DNA of 64,000 nucleotides from Kineosporia mesophila (GCF_021129235.1 NZ_JAJOMA010000017.1:62001-126000), one strand, 5' to 3'. Shown: positions 53,226 to 62,736, counted from the stretch's first letter. Made by a program: numbers and translations. Notes: generated by a model from the sequence alone, not told the origin.

Positions 53226-53531
53226 CTAGGCGGAGGCTCCGGGCTTGGTGTTCTGCTGCAGTACACCTGAGTCGTCGCGGATCACGGCGCCCTTCTGCAC
53301 CAGGCTGGCCTCGAGGTTGTGGCCGTGGTGGGCGCAGAACTGCAGGGTGCTGCCACTGGGGAACAGGGCCGTGACGTACGCCTGCGCACCACAGGGCACC
53401 CGCGGGTTCGCGCTGCCGGAACCCTCGCGGATCGTGGTGGTGGTGGCGTCACAACGGTCGGCCGCCGTCAGGGCCGGGACGGTGTCGAAGGCAGACGCCG
53501 GGGCCTGCATCTCGGGAGCGATGGCGGTCAC
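53226..53531 (-). CDS. DUF7455-like small protein with an insertion between cysteines
   Basis: A 101-residue protein. It has the family frame LTAADRCD, then CGAQAYVTALFPSGSTLQFC with AHHG, probably a small zinc-binding unit widespread in actinobacteria. In the usual form the first two Cys are a C-x2-C knuckle; here Cys27 and Cys47 are split by a Thr/Ser/Gly-rich insert (residues about 29-46). Cys66 and the His pair are kept. The insert could weaken zinc binding. ATG at 53531. The function of the family is not known. Confidence 0.75.
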   Translation of the reverse strand: MTAIAPEMQAPASAFDTVPALTAADRCDATTTTIREGSGSANPRVPCGAQAYVTALFPSGSTLQFCAHHGHNLEASLVQKGAVIRDDSGVLQQNTKPGASA

Positions 53532-53850
53532 AGGTAGTACCTCACTTCCTTCGGGTGATCGCGACGTCCGGCCTCAGGTTCGGGGCCCGGCGTGACGATC
53601 ACCGTGTCGACACGTGCTGGTCAGCACAGACTGTCACCTTCATCGGCAGGCGCGCTGACCATTGCAGTCGACCATGCCGCCGTTCGTGGTGCTTGTGCAC
53701 GTCAATGAGGCGTACTTCACCCGATGGGGCGGAGCGGGCATGTGGTGCACCTCACGGCCCACCCCTCGGTTCCCGATAACGCCGTGGGTCAGCTAACTTC
53801 CAGGGAGTCATTCCTCACCGCGGAGGCCCGTACCCGCGAGAGGACAACCC
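53532..53850. other. 319-bp intergenic region without a clear gene
   Basis: It lies between the divergent DUF7455-like and FUSC genes. The frames here are short with unlike composition. The right end has GAGAGGACAACCC, the ribosome binding site of the FUSC gene. No palindrome or RNA structure stood out. Confidence 0.4.
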
Positions 53851-55482
53851 ATGCGTAACCTCGCACCCGCTGCCCTGCGGGGCGGCACCGCGCTCACCGT
53901 TCCCCTGCTGCTGGGGGTCTGGACCGGCGAGACCACCCTGGCCGTGATCGCGGCCGTCGGCGCGCTGTGGGGCGTGGGGCAGGACGGCGGTGACCCGTAC
54001 TGGGCGCGTACCCGGCGGCTGGCCTGGCTGGCCGGGTTCGCGGCCCTCGGGCTGCTGGCCGGTGAGGTCGCGCTGCGCACCGGGGTCGAGGCGGTGGTCA
54101 CGGTCACGCTCGTGGCCGCCGGTTTCGTCTCGGGTCTGGTCAGTCCTTATGGACGGGTGGCCTCGGTGGCGGGGATGCACCTCCTCCTCGGGGCGGTCAT
54201 CGGCAGCGGCATCCCGGTACCGGGCCCGTGGTGGCACGCACCGCTGGCGCTGCTGTCGGGAACCCTGCTGGTGCTCGTGCTGTCGGCCTTCCCCTGGCTG
54301 TGGGCCCGGTACGAGATCGAGCGCTCCGCCGTGCGGGCTGTCTACGCCACCGCCGCCCGGGCGCTGGAGGCCGCGGGCACCCCGGCCGCCGAGGACGCCC
54401 GCCGCCGGGTGACCGACGCTCTCGACCACGCCCAGACGGTGATGGCCCCGCACCTGGCCCGGGGCAGCCGGTCGGGACCACAGACCCCCACCGGGCGCCT
54501 CGTCCGTGCTTTCCACCTCGCCGTACCGCTGGGCGAGGCGGTGACCACCCTGCTGTGGGAGGGCCGGCCGCTGCCGGAGCTCGTCACCAGCGCGCCACTG
54601 CGCATGGAGCAGCGGCTCTTCGGGCCCGGCGACCGCGCCGGGGCCCCGACCCCGCGGTTCTCCCCCCGTTCACCCGGTGAGCAGGCCCTGGCCGGCGTGT
54701 GCGTGGCCAGCGGCGCCGGCCCGGTCCAGGACGTGCCGCTGCAGCCCCCGGCCCGGCGCTGGTCGACGCGGGCCGCGCACCTGCGCTACGCGGCCCTCCT
54801 GGCCCTGTGCGTGCTGATCACGCAGCTGGCGGCCGTGGCCCTGGACGGGCCGCGCGGCTACTGGCTGCCGATGACCGTGGCGTTCGTCTACAAGCCCGAC
54901 TTCGGCCCGGTGTTCCGCCGGTCCCTGCACCGCTGCCTGGGCACGGTCGCCGGGGTGGCCGCGATCGGCGCGATCACCCTGGTCACCGGCGACCGCTACG
55001 CCCTGATCGCGGCGGTGGCCGGGTTCGGCGCCGTGATGGCCGTCGGGGTGCGGCAGCACTACGCGATCGCCACCACGGGACTGACCGGCGTGGTCTTCGT
55101 ACTGCTCGACATGCTCGGCGACCACCGCGAGCTCTACTGGCCGCGCATCCTCGACACGGCGCTGGCCGCGCTCGTGGTGCTGGCCGTGCACTTCCTGCTG
55201 TGGCCGCGCTCGGCCGCCGACCGGGCCCAGGCCCGCACCGCCGACGCGGTCGCCGCCGCGCAGCGCTACCGCGACCTGGCGCCCGGCGCCGTCCCGGCGC
55301 AGCGTCACGCGCTGCGGCGCGCCGCCTATCAGCACCTCGGCGAGGCCCGCCGGGCCACCGAGGAGGCGCGCCAGGAACCCACCCGGGGCGGACGTCCGCT
55401 CCCCGCCTGGGAGCAGACCATCACCGAGGCCGAGCACCTGTGTGACGAGGTCACTGCACAGACAGTGAAACAGCAGGCCTAG
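53851..55482 (+). CDS. FUSC-family membrane protein
   Basis: A 543-residue protein of the FUSC/aromatic acid exporter type: an N-terminal set of about five helices (residues 8-155), a cytosolic middle, a second set of helices (about 310-450, FUSC_2-like; YWLPMTVAFVYKPDFGPVFR, RSLHRCLGTVAGVAAIGAI) and a charged helical tail. It probably exports small aromatic or drug-like compounds. The last 32 bp overlap the convergent GGDEF-EAL gene. Confidence 0.82.
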   Translation: MRNLAPAALRGGTALTVPLLLGVWTGETTLAVIAAVGALWGVGQDGGDPYWARTRRLAWLAGFAALGLLAGEVALRTGVEAVVTVTLVAAGFVSGLVSPYGRVASVAGMHLLLGAVIGSGIPVPGPWWHAPLALLSGTLLVLVLSAFPWLWARYEIERSAVRAVYATAARALEAAGTPAAEDARRRVTDALDHAQTVMAPHLARGSRSGPQTPTGRLVRAFHLAVPLGEAVTTLLWEGRPLPELVTSAPLRMEQRLFGPGDRAGAPTPRFSPRSPGEQALAGVCVASGAGPVQDVPLQPPARRWSTRAAHLRYAALLALCVLITQLAAVALDGPRGYWLPMTVAFVYKPDFGPVFRRSLHRCLGTVAGVAAIGAITLVTGDRYALIAAVAGFGAVMAVGVRQHYAIATTGLTGVVFVLLDMLGDHRELYWPRILDTALAALVVLAVHFLLWPRSAADRAQARTADAVAAAQRYRDLAPGAVPAQRHALRRAAYQHLGEARRATEEARQEPTRGGRPLPAWEQTITEAEHLCDEVTAQTVKQQA

Positions 55483-57448
55483 CCTCGTAAGCGGCCATCC
55501 ACTCGTCGAACCGGCCGGCCGGCAACGGCCGCGAGATGCCGAACCCCTGGGCGATGTCGCAGCCGACACCGGCCAGCACGCAGCGGGTCGCGTCGTCCTC
55601 GACCCCCTCGGCGACGATGCTGAGCCCCAGGTTGTGGCCGAGCTCGACGATGCTGCGCACGATCATGGCATCGGTGGCGTCCGTGGCCAGGGCGGTGACG
55701 AACGAGCGGTCGATCTTCAGCTCGTGCACCGGCAGATGCCGCAGCTGGCCGATGCTGGTGTAACCGGTGCCGAAATCGTCGATGGACAGCCCGATCCCCA
55801 TCCCGGCCAGTTCGTTCAGCACACGCCGGGCCCGCTGCGGATCAGTCATGATCGCCGACTCGGTGACCTCCAGCTCCAGCAGCGCAGCGCTCACGCCGTT
55901 GGCGGTCAGCAGCTCCGCGATCTGGCCCGGCAGTTCGTCGTTGAGCAGGTTGCGGGCCGAGAGGTTGACCGCGACGCGCACCGGGGTACCGGCCTGCTGC
56001 CAGGTGCGCGCCTGGACCAGGGCGGCGTCCAGCACGTAGTGGGTCAGGGGGTGGATCAGGCCGGTCTGCTCGGCGATCGGGATGAACCGGTCCGGGGGGA
56101 CGAAGCCGAGTTCCGGGTGGTTCCAGCGCACCAGCGCCTCGGCCCCGACCAGTGCCCCGGACCCGATGTCGATCTTGGGCTGGTAGTGCAGAACCAGCTC
56201 CCGGCGGCTGATCCCACGGCGCAGGTCGCTCAGCAGCACGAGCTTGTGCGAGGACTTCTCGTCGGCCGCCTGCTCGTGCACGAGCACCGGATGCCCCTGG
56301 GCCTTGGCCGTCTCCATCGCGACGTAGGCGTTGCGCAGCAGGGTGTCCGGGTCGCCACCGGGCTGCCCGGAGACCGCGAGCGCCATCGTGGCCTCCACGT
56401 CGATCTCGACGTCGCCGACGGCGAAACTCTCGTCCAGGACGGCATGTAGCCGGGCGGCGACCTCCAGGCCCTCGTCGTCGGCGGTGACGTCGGTGAGCAG
56501 CACCACGAACTCGTCGCCGCCGAGGTGGGCGACCACGTCCTCCTCGCGCACGGCCGCCCGCAGGCGCGCGCCGACCTGGGCCAGGATCTGGTCGCCCTCC
56601 AGGTGCCCGAGGGTGGTGTTGACGTCCTTGAAGTGGTTCAGGTCGATGAGCAGCACCGAGACCAGGCGGTTCTCGTCGTCCAGGGCGTCGGCCATCCGGG
56701 CGGTGAGCACGGTGCGGTTGGGCAGCCCGCTGATGTGGTCGTGCTGGGACCGGTACACCGCTCCGGCCCGCTCGGCGTCCAGCTGCCGGCGATGGCCACG
56801 GGAGATCCAGCTCAGCACGGCCGACAGGGTGAAGCCGAGCAGGAGCACGACCGGGGTCAGGTTGCGCTCGCGCTGCTCGAGCGTGCGCAGGTGGGCCAGG
56901 GCCTGGTCGGCGCGCAGGTGCTGGGCCTGGGCGGCGCTCGTCACGGCGGAGTTGAGGCGGTCGAACCACAGGTCGGCGTCCCGGTCGCGGGCGGCGGTCG
57001 CGTCCGGTGACCGTTGCGCCGCGTCGAACAGGCGCAGTACCGCGCTCTGGTAGGCCTGGTTCTCGTGGCGGACCCGGTCGATGGTCTGCTGCAGAGGTCC
57101 CCCGCCGATCCGGTCCAGGGCGTCCAGAGCGGTCTGGAAGGTCTGTGCGGCCTGGTTGTAGGCCGCCCAGGAGCCCGGGGAGGGGTGCAGCTGGAAGTCC
57201 CGGACCAGCGACTGCTCAACGGCCAGGGCCGTCACCGTGGCGTCGTAGGCCGCGGACAGATTGACGGCCGAGGTGGCCTTCTCGGTCGCCCGGTTGGTGG
57301 TCTGCGACGACCACAGCACGAACACCGCGACGGCTGCCGCGACCGCCACCAGGGCGGCCACCGCCCCGCGCCCGCGCCGGACCTGACGGCGGTCGGCCAG
57401 CCTCCGGGCGGGATCCACCTCGACGGCAGGGGCAGGTTCCTGCGGCAC
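55451..57448 (-). CDS. Membrane GGDEF-EAL protein with an extracytoplasmic sensor
   Basis: A 665-residue protein from GTG 57448. One membrane helix near 28-48, a helical outer sensor region of about 150 residues, and a second helix (LTPVVLLLGFTLSAVLSWIS) precede GGDEF (HDHISGLPNRTVLTARM, AHLGGDEFVVLL) and EAL (GAEALVRWNHPELGFVPPDR, DDFGTGYTSIGQLRHLPVHE, VAEGVEDDAT). Both catalytic signatures look intact. It is the fourth c-di-GMP protein of the window but is separate from the main group. Confidence 0.87.
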   Translation of the reverse strand: MPQEPAPAVEVDPARRLADRRQVRRGRGAVAALVAVAAAVAVFVLWSSQTTNRATEKATSAVNLSAAYDATVTALAVEQSLVRDFQLHPSPGSWAAYNQAAQTFQTALDALDRIGGGPLQQTIDRVRHENQAYQSAVLRLFDAAQRSPDATAARDRDADLWFDRLNSAVTSAAQAQHLRADQALAHLRTLEQRERNLTPVVLLLGFTLSAVLSWISRGHRRQLDAERAGAVYRSQHDHISGLPNRTVLTARMADALDDENRLVSVLLIDLNHFKDVNTTLGHLEGDQILAQVGARLRAAVREEDVVAHLGGDEFVVLLTDVTADDEGLEVAARLHAVLDESFAVGDVEIDVEATMALAVSGQPGGDPDTLLRNAYVAMETAKAQGHPVLVHEQAADEKSSHKLVLLSDLRRGISRRELVLHYQPKIDIGSGALVGAEALVRWNHPELGFVPPDRFIPIAEQTGLIHPLTHYVLDAALVQARTWQQAGTPVRVAVNLSARNLLNDELPGQIAELLTANGVSAALLELEVTESAIMTDPQRARRVLNELAGMGIGLSIDDFGTGYTSIGQLRHLPVHELKIDRSFVTALATDATDAMIVRSIVELGHNLGLSIVAEGVEDDATRCVLAGVGCDIAQGFGISRPLPAGRFDEWMAAYEARPAVSLSVQ

Positions 57449-57490
57449 TGCTGCAGCATCGACCCCGGCGCCCGCTACCTTGAGCCGGCT

Positions 57491-58039
57491 TCAGGCGGGG
57501 CTGATCCCCCGCACGGTCAGGTCCCACATCCGGGCCGCGTGCGCCGGTGGGTCGCCGTACCGCTCGGCCACCAGGGCGATTCCGGTGATCAGGTCGATCA
57601 GGCCCTCGATGGTGACGCCGGGCGCCAGCCAGGGTCCGGCGCGCTGCACCAGGGGCGCCCCGGCGGCCGTGAGCCGGCCGGTGGAGCAGTACGTGTCCGG
57701 GCTCCCGGTCTGCTGGACCAGCGCTTCGGCCAGGCCTTTGAACGTCGCCGCGTAGGTGGTCAGCGCCCCCAGCCAGTCCAGCAGCGCAGCCCGGGGGTCG
57801 GGGGCGTCGGCCAGGTCCGCCGCCCGCGCCGCCAGACCCTCGACCTGGTCGTGGAACACCGCGTCCAGCAAGGCATGCCGGGTGGGGAAGTGCCGCCGCA
57901 CGGTGCCCGACCCTACGCCGGCGGTGCGCCCGATCTGTTCCCGCGAGGCACTCGCACCGTGCTCGGCGACCGCCTCGACGGCCACGGCCAGCAGGCGCTC
58001 GTAGTTGCGGCGGGCATCGGCTCTTTGCTGCGGGGGCAC
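57491..58039 (-). CDS. TetR-family transcriptional regulator
   Basis: A 182-residue TetR regulator. HTH: ERLLAVAVEAVAEHGASASR, EQIGRTAGVGSGTVRRHFPT, RHALLDAVF. The start is GTG 58039 with CCGAGG about seven bases upstream. It is divergent from an NmrA-like gene, with an inverted repeat between them; regulation of that gene is typical for this arrangement. Confidence 0.9.
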   Translation of the reverse strand: MPPQQRADARRNYERLLAVAVEAVAEHGASASREQIGRTAGVGSGTVRRHFPTRHALLDAVFHDQVEGLAARAADLADAPDPRAALLDWLGALTTYAATFKGLAEALVQQTGSPDTYCSTGRLTAAGAPLVQRAGPWLAPGVTIEGLIDLITGIALVAERYGDPPAHAARMWDLTVRGISPA

Positions 58040-58064
58040 CGGATCACCTCGGACGTGGACAAGT

Positions 58065-58111
58065 GGCGGGGTCCGCCGTATGTTAGCCGAATCCAAACGG
58101 CGGCCCCCGCC
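58065..58111. promoter_or_regulatory. Imperfect inverted repeat between TetR and NmrA-like genes
   Basis: GGCGGGGTCCGCCGT (58065-58079) and ACGGCGGCCCCCGCC (58097-58111) pair at 14 of 15 positions over a 17-bp spacer. It lies in the 94-bp divergent promoter region and is a candidate TetR operator, although an mRNA hairpin is possible. Confidence 0.45.
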
Positions 58112-58133
58112 GTTTATCTTCGGGAGGACACCC

Positions 58134-59042
58134 ATGCCGACAGCCCCCGTTCTCGTCACCGGCGCCACCGGCCGGCAGGGCGGTGCCACGGCCCGCGCCC
58201 TCCTGGACCGGGGCGCTCCGGTGCGGGTCCTCGTCCGCAATCCCGCGACCGCCAGGCATCTGAAAGATGCCGGAGCCGAGGTGGTGACCGGCGACCTGCT
58301 CGATCGTGACTCGATCGTCCGGGCCGCCCGCGGCGCCCGGGCCGTGTTCTCGGTGCAGATGCCCGCGGTGCGCGAGGGGCAGTTCGACTTCGCCGACGAG
58401 CGCGCCCAGGCCGTGAATCTCGTCGAGGCGGCCCGCGCGGCCGGGGTGCCCCGGTTCGTCCAGACCACCGTCACCGGTACGCCCGGCCGCCGGGAGCTGC
58501 AGGAGCTGCGCGAGGGCCCGTGGGCGCCGCTGGCGCCCTACTACGAGAGCAAGAGCCTGATTGAGGACGCGGTCCGCGAGGCCGGTTTCGAGCGGTGGAC
58601 GATCCTGCGACCAGGAACGTTCATGGAGAACTTCCTGCCCTCGGCCGCCTATCTGTTCCCGCGAGGGGTCGAGGGCGGCATCGTCACCGTGCTGAAGCCG
58701 GCCACGATGATCTCGCTGGTCGCGGTGCCCGACGTCGGCACGGCGGCGGCCGCGGCGCTGACCGGCGACGAGCGGTTCGACCGTCTCGAACTGGAACTGG
58801 CCAGCGACTACCTGTCCATGACCGACATCGCCGAAGTGCTGAGCCGCGTTCTGGATCGTCCGCTGCCCGCCCCCGATCTCACGCCGGAGCAGGCCCTGGC
58901 GGCCGGAATGCCCGCCTACGCCACCGTCCCGCACGAGCACATGAACGTGGTCGGCCAGCCGGCCCGCCCCGCCTACGCCCGCGAACTGGGCCTGCCCCTG
59001 ACCTCTTTCGAGACCTGGGCCCAGGCCACCCTTCGTCCGTGA
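58134..59042 (+). CDS. NmrA-like NAD(P)-binding oxidoreductase
   Basis: A 302-residue atypical SDR of the NmrA/HSCARG type: VLVTGATGRQGGATARALLD binds NAD(P), and LRPGTFMENFLPSAAYLFPR is characteristic. Members are quinone reductases or redox sensors. ATG 58134 follows CGGGAGG. Probably repressed by the divergent TetR regulator. Confidence 0.87.
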   Translation: MPTAPVLVTGATGRQGGATARALLDRGAPVRVLVRNPATARHLKDAGAEVVTGDLLDRDSIVRAARGARAVFSVQMPAVREGQFDFADERAQAVNLVEAARAAGVPRFVQTTVTGTPGRRELQELREGPWAPLAPYYESKSLIEDAVREAGFERWTILRPGTFMENFLPSAAYLFPRGVEGGIVTVLKPATMISLVAVPDVGTAAAAALTGDERFDRLELELASDYLSMTDIAEVLSRVLDRPLPAPDLTPEQALAAGMPAYATVPHEHMNVVGQPARPAYARELGLPLTSFETWAQATLRP

Positions 59043-60275
59043 TCATGCAGAAGGGGTTGTTTCGCCAGGGGCGTGGGGGCGGTTCGGGCGCTGGGACAGG
59101 ACTCCTGCCGTCAGCACCACGATCAGGCCGACCACCGGCACCACCAGCAGGCCGGCGCGCAGGCTGGTGGCGTCGGCGACCGCACCGACCACCGGGGGCG
59201 ACAGCAGGAAGCCCAGGCGCATGAGCCAGGAGACGATGGTGAGGCCGGTGCCCGGGCGCAGGCCCGGGAGTTCGTCGGCCTCGTGCATGGCCGCGGGCAC
59301 CAGGGTCGCGACGCCGAAACCGGCGGCGGCGAAGCCCAGGACGGTGCCCCCGACGCTCGGGAAGGCCAGGGCCAGGCCCATCCCGGCGGCGGCGAAAGCG
59401 CCGCCGGAGCGGGCGATCACGCGCTGGCCGAAGCGGTCGACCAGGCGGTCGCCGAACAGCCGGCCGACGAACTGGGCCCCGACCAGCGCGATGTAGCCGA
59501 GGGTGGCGATCGCGGCCGGGGCGCCGAGGGAGTCGCCGATGTAGAGGGTGGCCCAGGAGTTGCCCGAGTCCTCCACGACCGCGCCCGCCACGGCGATCAG
59601 CACCAGCGCGCCGACGGTCAGGGCCGTGGCCGGGCCGACCGGCAGGCGGCCGGCGGCCGCGGCCGGGGTCCCTTCCTCCACTGGTTCCACCTCGGGCCCG
59701 GGCAGGCAGAAACGCCAGGCCAGCAGGGCGATCACGGCCAGCAGCACGGACGAGAGGACGAGGTGCACGCCCCGGGAGAGTCCCAGGGCGATCGCCCCGG
59801 CCGCCATCAGTCCACCGGTCACGGCGCCGACCGACCAGATGGCGTGGAAGGAGTTGATGATCGAACGGCCGTAACGCCGCTGCACGCGCAGGCCGTGCGC
59901 GTTCTGGGCGACGTCGGCGATCGCGTCCAGGCTGCCGGCCACGAACAGGGACAGGGCGAACACGACGGTCACCGGGGCCAGGCCTGCCGCGATCACGCCG
60001 ACGCCGGTCAGCACCATGCCCACCGCCGCCACCGACGCCGAGCCGAACCGCCGCACCAGCAGGCCCGCCGCCGTCCCCGCGATCAGCGCGCCGGTGGGGA
60101 AGGCCGCCACCGACAGGCCGTAGGCCGTGTTGCTCATGGCGAGTTCGGTCTTGATCTGGGGGTAGCGGGGAATCACGTTGGCGAACATCGCCCCGTTGGT
60201 GAAGAAGAGCACGCCCACCGCCGCCCGCGCACGGCGGACATCCTGATCCGGCCGAGTCGCCGTTGACTGCGTCAT
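59043..60275 (-). CDS. MFS transporter
   Basis: A 410-residue major facilitator protein with about 12 helices (FFTNGAMFANVIPRYPQIKT at the start, RSIINSFHAIWSVGAVTGGL in the middle, GTGLTIVSWLMRLGFLLSPP late), resembling the YfmO/FucP-like exporters common in actinomycetes. ATG 60275 is chosen because earlier in-frame codons run through the operator. It is divergent from a TetR gene. The substrate is unknown. Confidence 0.87.
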   Translation of the reverse strand: MTQSTATRPDQDVRRARAAVGVLFFTNGAMFANVIPRYPQIKTELAMSNTAYGLSVAAFPTGALIAGTAAGLLVRRFGSASVAAVGMVLTGVGVIAAGLAPVTVVFALSLFVAGSLDAIADVAQNAHGLRVQRRYGRSIINSFHAIWSVGAVTGGLMAAGAIALGLSRGVHLVLSSVLLAVIALLAWRFCLPGPEVEPVEEGTPAAAAGRLPVGPATALTVGALVLIAVAGAVVEDSGNSWATLYIGDSLGAPAAIATLGYIALVGAQFVGRLFGDRLVDRFGQRVIARSGGAFAAAGMGLALAFPSVGGTVLGFAAAGFGVATLVPAAMHEADELPGLRPGTGLTIVSWLMRLGFLLSPPVVGAVADATSLRAGLLVVPVVGLIVVLTAGVLSQRPNRPHAPGETTPSA

Positions 60276-60277
60276 GC

Positions 60278-60319
60278 GTACGACCGTACACACCAAGCAC
60301 CTGGGCTGTACAGTCGTAC
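60278..60319. promoter_or_regulatory. Inverted-repeat operator between MFS and TetR genes
   Basis: GTACGACCGTACA (60278-60290) and TGTACAGTCGTAC (60307-60319) pair at 12 of 13 positions. They fill the 46-bp gap between the divergent start codons (60275 and 60322), so they must overlap both promoters. Likely bound by the TetR protein at 60322. Confidence 0.7.
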
Positions 60320-60321
60320 AC

Positions 60322-60888
60322 ATGAACGTCCGGCGCCATGACCCCGAACGCCGTAGCCGCATCATCGACGCGTGCCTGGACGTCGTCGCCGAGGTCGGGG
60401 TGGCGGGGGTGTCACACCGCAAGATCGCCGCTGCCGCCGACGTCCCGCTCGGCTCGATGACCTATCACTTCGACGGTATCGACCAGGTCCTGTACGACGC
60501 CTTCACCCGTTTCGCGCAGGCGGCCAGCAGCCAGTTCGAGGCCCGGATGAGCGCGGCCGGCACCGCGCAGGAGGCCCGGCGGGCCGTCGCCGACCTGATC
60601 GTCACCGACACCCTCAGCACCCAGCGCGAACTGGTGCTGATGCAGGAGCTGTACACGCTCGCGGCCCGCATCCCGCGTTTCCGGGGTATCACCAGCGCCT
60701 GGATGGCCGCCAGCCGCGCCGCCCTGGAGAGACACTTCGACCCGGCCACGGCCCGGCTGCTCGACGCGACGATCGAGGGCCTGAGCCTGCACCGGGCGCT
60801 CGACACCGAACCCCACGACCCCCAGGTGGCACTGGACGCCATCGACCGCATCCTGGCCACTGCCGACCGGAAGGCGCACCGACCGTGA
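60322..60888 (+). CDS. TetR-family transcriptional regulator
   Basis: A 188-residue TetR regulator: RRSRIIDACLDVVAEVGVAG, VSHRKIAAAADVPLGSMTYH, FDGIDQVLYDAF. ATG 60322 is the first codon after the operator. Its GTGA overlap with the acetyltransferase downstream makes a two-gene operon, divergent from the MFS exporter it probably represses. Confidence 0.9.
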   Translation: MNVRRHDPERRSRIIDACLDVVAEVGVAGVSHRKIAAAADVPLGSMTYHFDGIDQVLYDAFTRFAQAASSQFEARMSAAGTAQEARRAVADLIVTDTLSTQRELVLMQELYTLAARIPRFRGITSAWMAASRAALERHFDPATARLLDATIEGLSLHRALDTEPHDPQVALDAIDRILATADRKAHRP

Positions 60889-61478
60889 CCGACTACTTCG
60901 CCGGCGACCCCCGCACCCACCGCGAGCGCATGCTGGCCGGCGACCTGTACGTCGCCGCCGACTCCGACAACGACGAGAGCGTGCGCATTCACGAGCGGGC
61001 GGTGCGACTGCTGGAGGCCTACCGCCTCCAGTTCACCGCCGGCGATCACGCCTCGGCGCGCGCGACCCTGGCCGCGGTGCTGGGATCGGTGGGGGCCGGG
61101 GTGGCGATCCGCCCGCCGCTGTTCGTGGACTACGGCGAGAACCTGCACGTGGGTGCGCGCACCTTCATCAATTACCAGCTCACCGCGCTCGACGTGGCGG
61201 CGATCAGGATCGGCGAGGACTGCCAGATCGGGCCCGGGGTGCAGCTTCTGACGCCGACCCATCCGATCGACCCCGGCCCGCGCCGCGACAAGCTGGAGGC
61301 GGCCCGGCCCATCACGATCGGCGACAACGTCTGGCTGGGCGGCGGCGTCATCGTCTGCCCGGGCGTGAGCATCGGCGACAACTCGGTGATCGGCGCCGGT
61401 TCCGTGGTGACGAAAGACGTTCCGGCGAATGTGGTCTGCGTCGGCAACCCGGCCCGGGTCATCCGCGAGATCGGCTGA
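60885..61478 (+). CDS. Maltose/galactoside O-acetyltransferase-like hexapeptide protein
   Basis: A 197-residue left-handed beta-helix acetyltransferase of the LacA/Maa type: the N-terminal Mac domain (HRERMLAGDLYVAADSD), FVDYGENLHVGARTFINYQL, the catalytic His in LLTPTHPIDP and hexapeptide repeats (IGDNVWLGGGVIVCPGVSIG). It transfers acetyl from acetyl-CoA to a sugar hydroxyl. Start GTG 60885 overlaps the TetR stop. Confidence 0.9.
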   Translation: MTDYFAGDPRTHRERMLAGDLYVAADSDNDESVRIHERAVRLLEAYRLQFTAGDHASARATLAAVLGSVGAGVAIRPPLFVDYGENLHVGARTFINYQLTALDVAAIRIGEDCQIGPGVQLLTPTHPIDPGPRRDKLEAARPITIGDNVWLGGGVIVCPGVSIGDNSVIGAGSVVTKDVPANVVCVGNPARVIREIG

Positions 61479-61494
61479 CCCGGGGGGTTGCGCT

Positions 61495-62712
61495 CTACTC
61501 GGCCCGCAGCGCCGGGTAGTCGGGCAGGTGCGGCAGAGGGCTGGGCCGCGACACCAGCTTCTGCTCGGCCAGGTGCCGCACCCGCGGCGAGGCGGCCACC
61601 CGGTGCACGGCCTTGAGCACCTTCAGCCCGGCCCGCGATTTCGGGAACATCAGACGGGGGATGCCGGGCGGGAAGTTCTGCACCTTGTCGGCCCAGGGCC
61701 GCATCACCCGCTCGTAGCCGGCGAACGCGGCGGCCGGACCGGAACCGGCGTAGCTCTCCCCCAGTTCCCCGGCGAGCACGTAGGCGCCGGCCAGGGCCAG
61801 GCTGGTACCCATCCCGGTCGGCCCCGACCCCCAGGCCGCGTCGCCCAGCGCCACGACCCGCCCACGCGACCAGGACGGCATGGTCACCCGGGCGAAGCGC
61901 TCGAGGTAGAACTCCTGCGGGTAGGCCTCGAAACCGTCCAGGATGCGCGCCGTCTTCCATCCGGCATCGGCGAAATGGGCTCGTAGTACGTGCATCTGGG
62001 CCTCGAAACCGATCGATTCCAGCCCCAGGTCGGGGGCGAAGAAGGCCAGGTTGGCCCGGCTGGTGCCCTTGTTGTCGGGACGCAGGGCGATCATCCGGCT
62101 GTTGGTGGAGGTCATCCAGTGCCACCAGTCGTCATCGTCGTCCGTGCGGTCGATGGTGCCGTAGGCGACGTACTCCCCCAGGTCGCGCCAGACCACGTCG
62201 TCACCGAAGACCAGCGTGCGGGTGCGCGAGCGCCGGCCCTCGGCGATGACCATCAGGTCGTAGCGCTCGGTGCCGCCACTGGCCAGGGTGACCTCCACCC
62301 CCTCCGGTGACTGCTCGACGGCGGTGACGTGATCGCCGTAGCGGTGCGGGATCTCGTTCTCGGTCAGGTCCAGGAGCAGCCGGGACAGGTCGCCGCGCAG
62401 GATCTCCATCTCGGCGGTCGACCCGTCCCGCCCGGCCTCGACCGGGAATTCGGCGTAGGAGCGGCCGGTGTGGTCGAGGAAGCGGGTGCCGCGCTCACCG
62501 GTGTTCTGTTTCAGCACGGCCTCGGTCAGGCCCATCTGCTCGATGACGGCGCGCCCGGTGGTGCGGATGTCGAGGTTCTGACCGGCGACGCGCATGCTCG
62601 GCGCGCGCTCCAGGAGGGTGGGCGCGAACCCGGCGCGGCGCAGCGCCCAGGCCAGGGCGGGCCCGGCGATACTTCCCCCGGAGATCAGGACGGTGGGGCT
62701 CTGGCTGTTCAT
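61495..62712 (-). CDS. FAD-dependent monooxygenase (PHBH fold)
   Basis: A 405-residue flavoprotein: LISGGSIAGPALAWALRRAG (FAD), LMVIAEGRRSRTRT (DG-like motif) and VVALGDAAWGSGPTGMGTSL (GD motif). The overall pattern resembles TetX-like and polyketide-tailoring oxygenases, so it may hydroxylate an aromatic or drug-like compound. ATG 62712. Divergent from a MarR regulator with a palindrome between them. Confidence 0.88.
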   Translation of the reverse strand: MNSQSPTVLISGGSIAGPALAWALRRAGFAPTLLERAPSMRVAGQNLDIRTTGRAVIEQMGLTEAVLKQNTGERGTRFLDHTGRSYAEFPVEAGRDGSTAEMEILRGDLSRLLLDLTENEIPHRYGDHVTAVEQSPEGVEVTLASGGTERYDLMVIAEGRRSRTRTLVFGDDVVWRDLGEYVAYGTIDRTDDDDDWWHWMTSTNSRMIALRPDNKGTSRANLAFFAPDLGLESIGFEAQMHVLRAHFADAGWKTARILDGFEAYPQEFYLERFARVTMPSWSRGRVVALGDAAWGSGPTGMGTSLALAGAYVLAGELGESYAGSGPAAAFAGYERVMRPWADKVQNFPPGIPRLMFPKSRAGLKVLKAVHRVAASPRVRHLAEQKLVSRPSPLPHLPDYPALRAE

Positions 62713-62736
62713 GGCATCCGTTCCCGTCGACTAATG

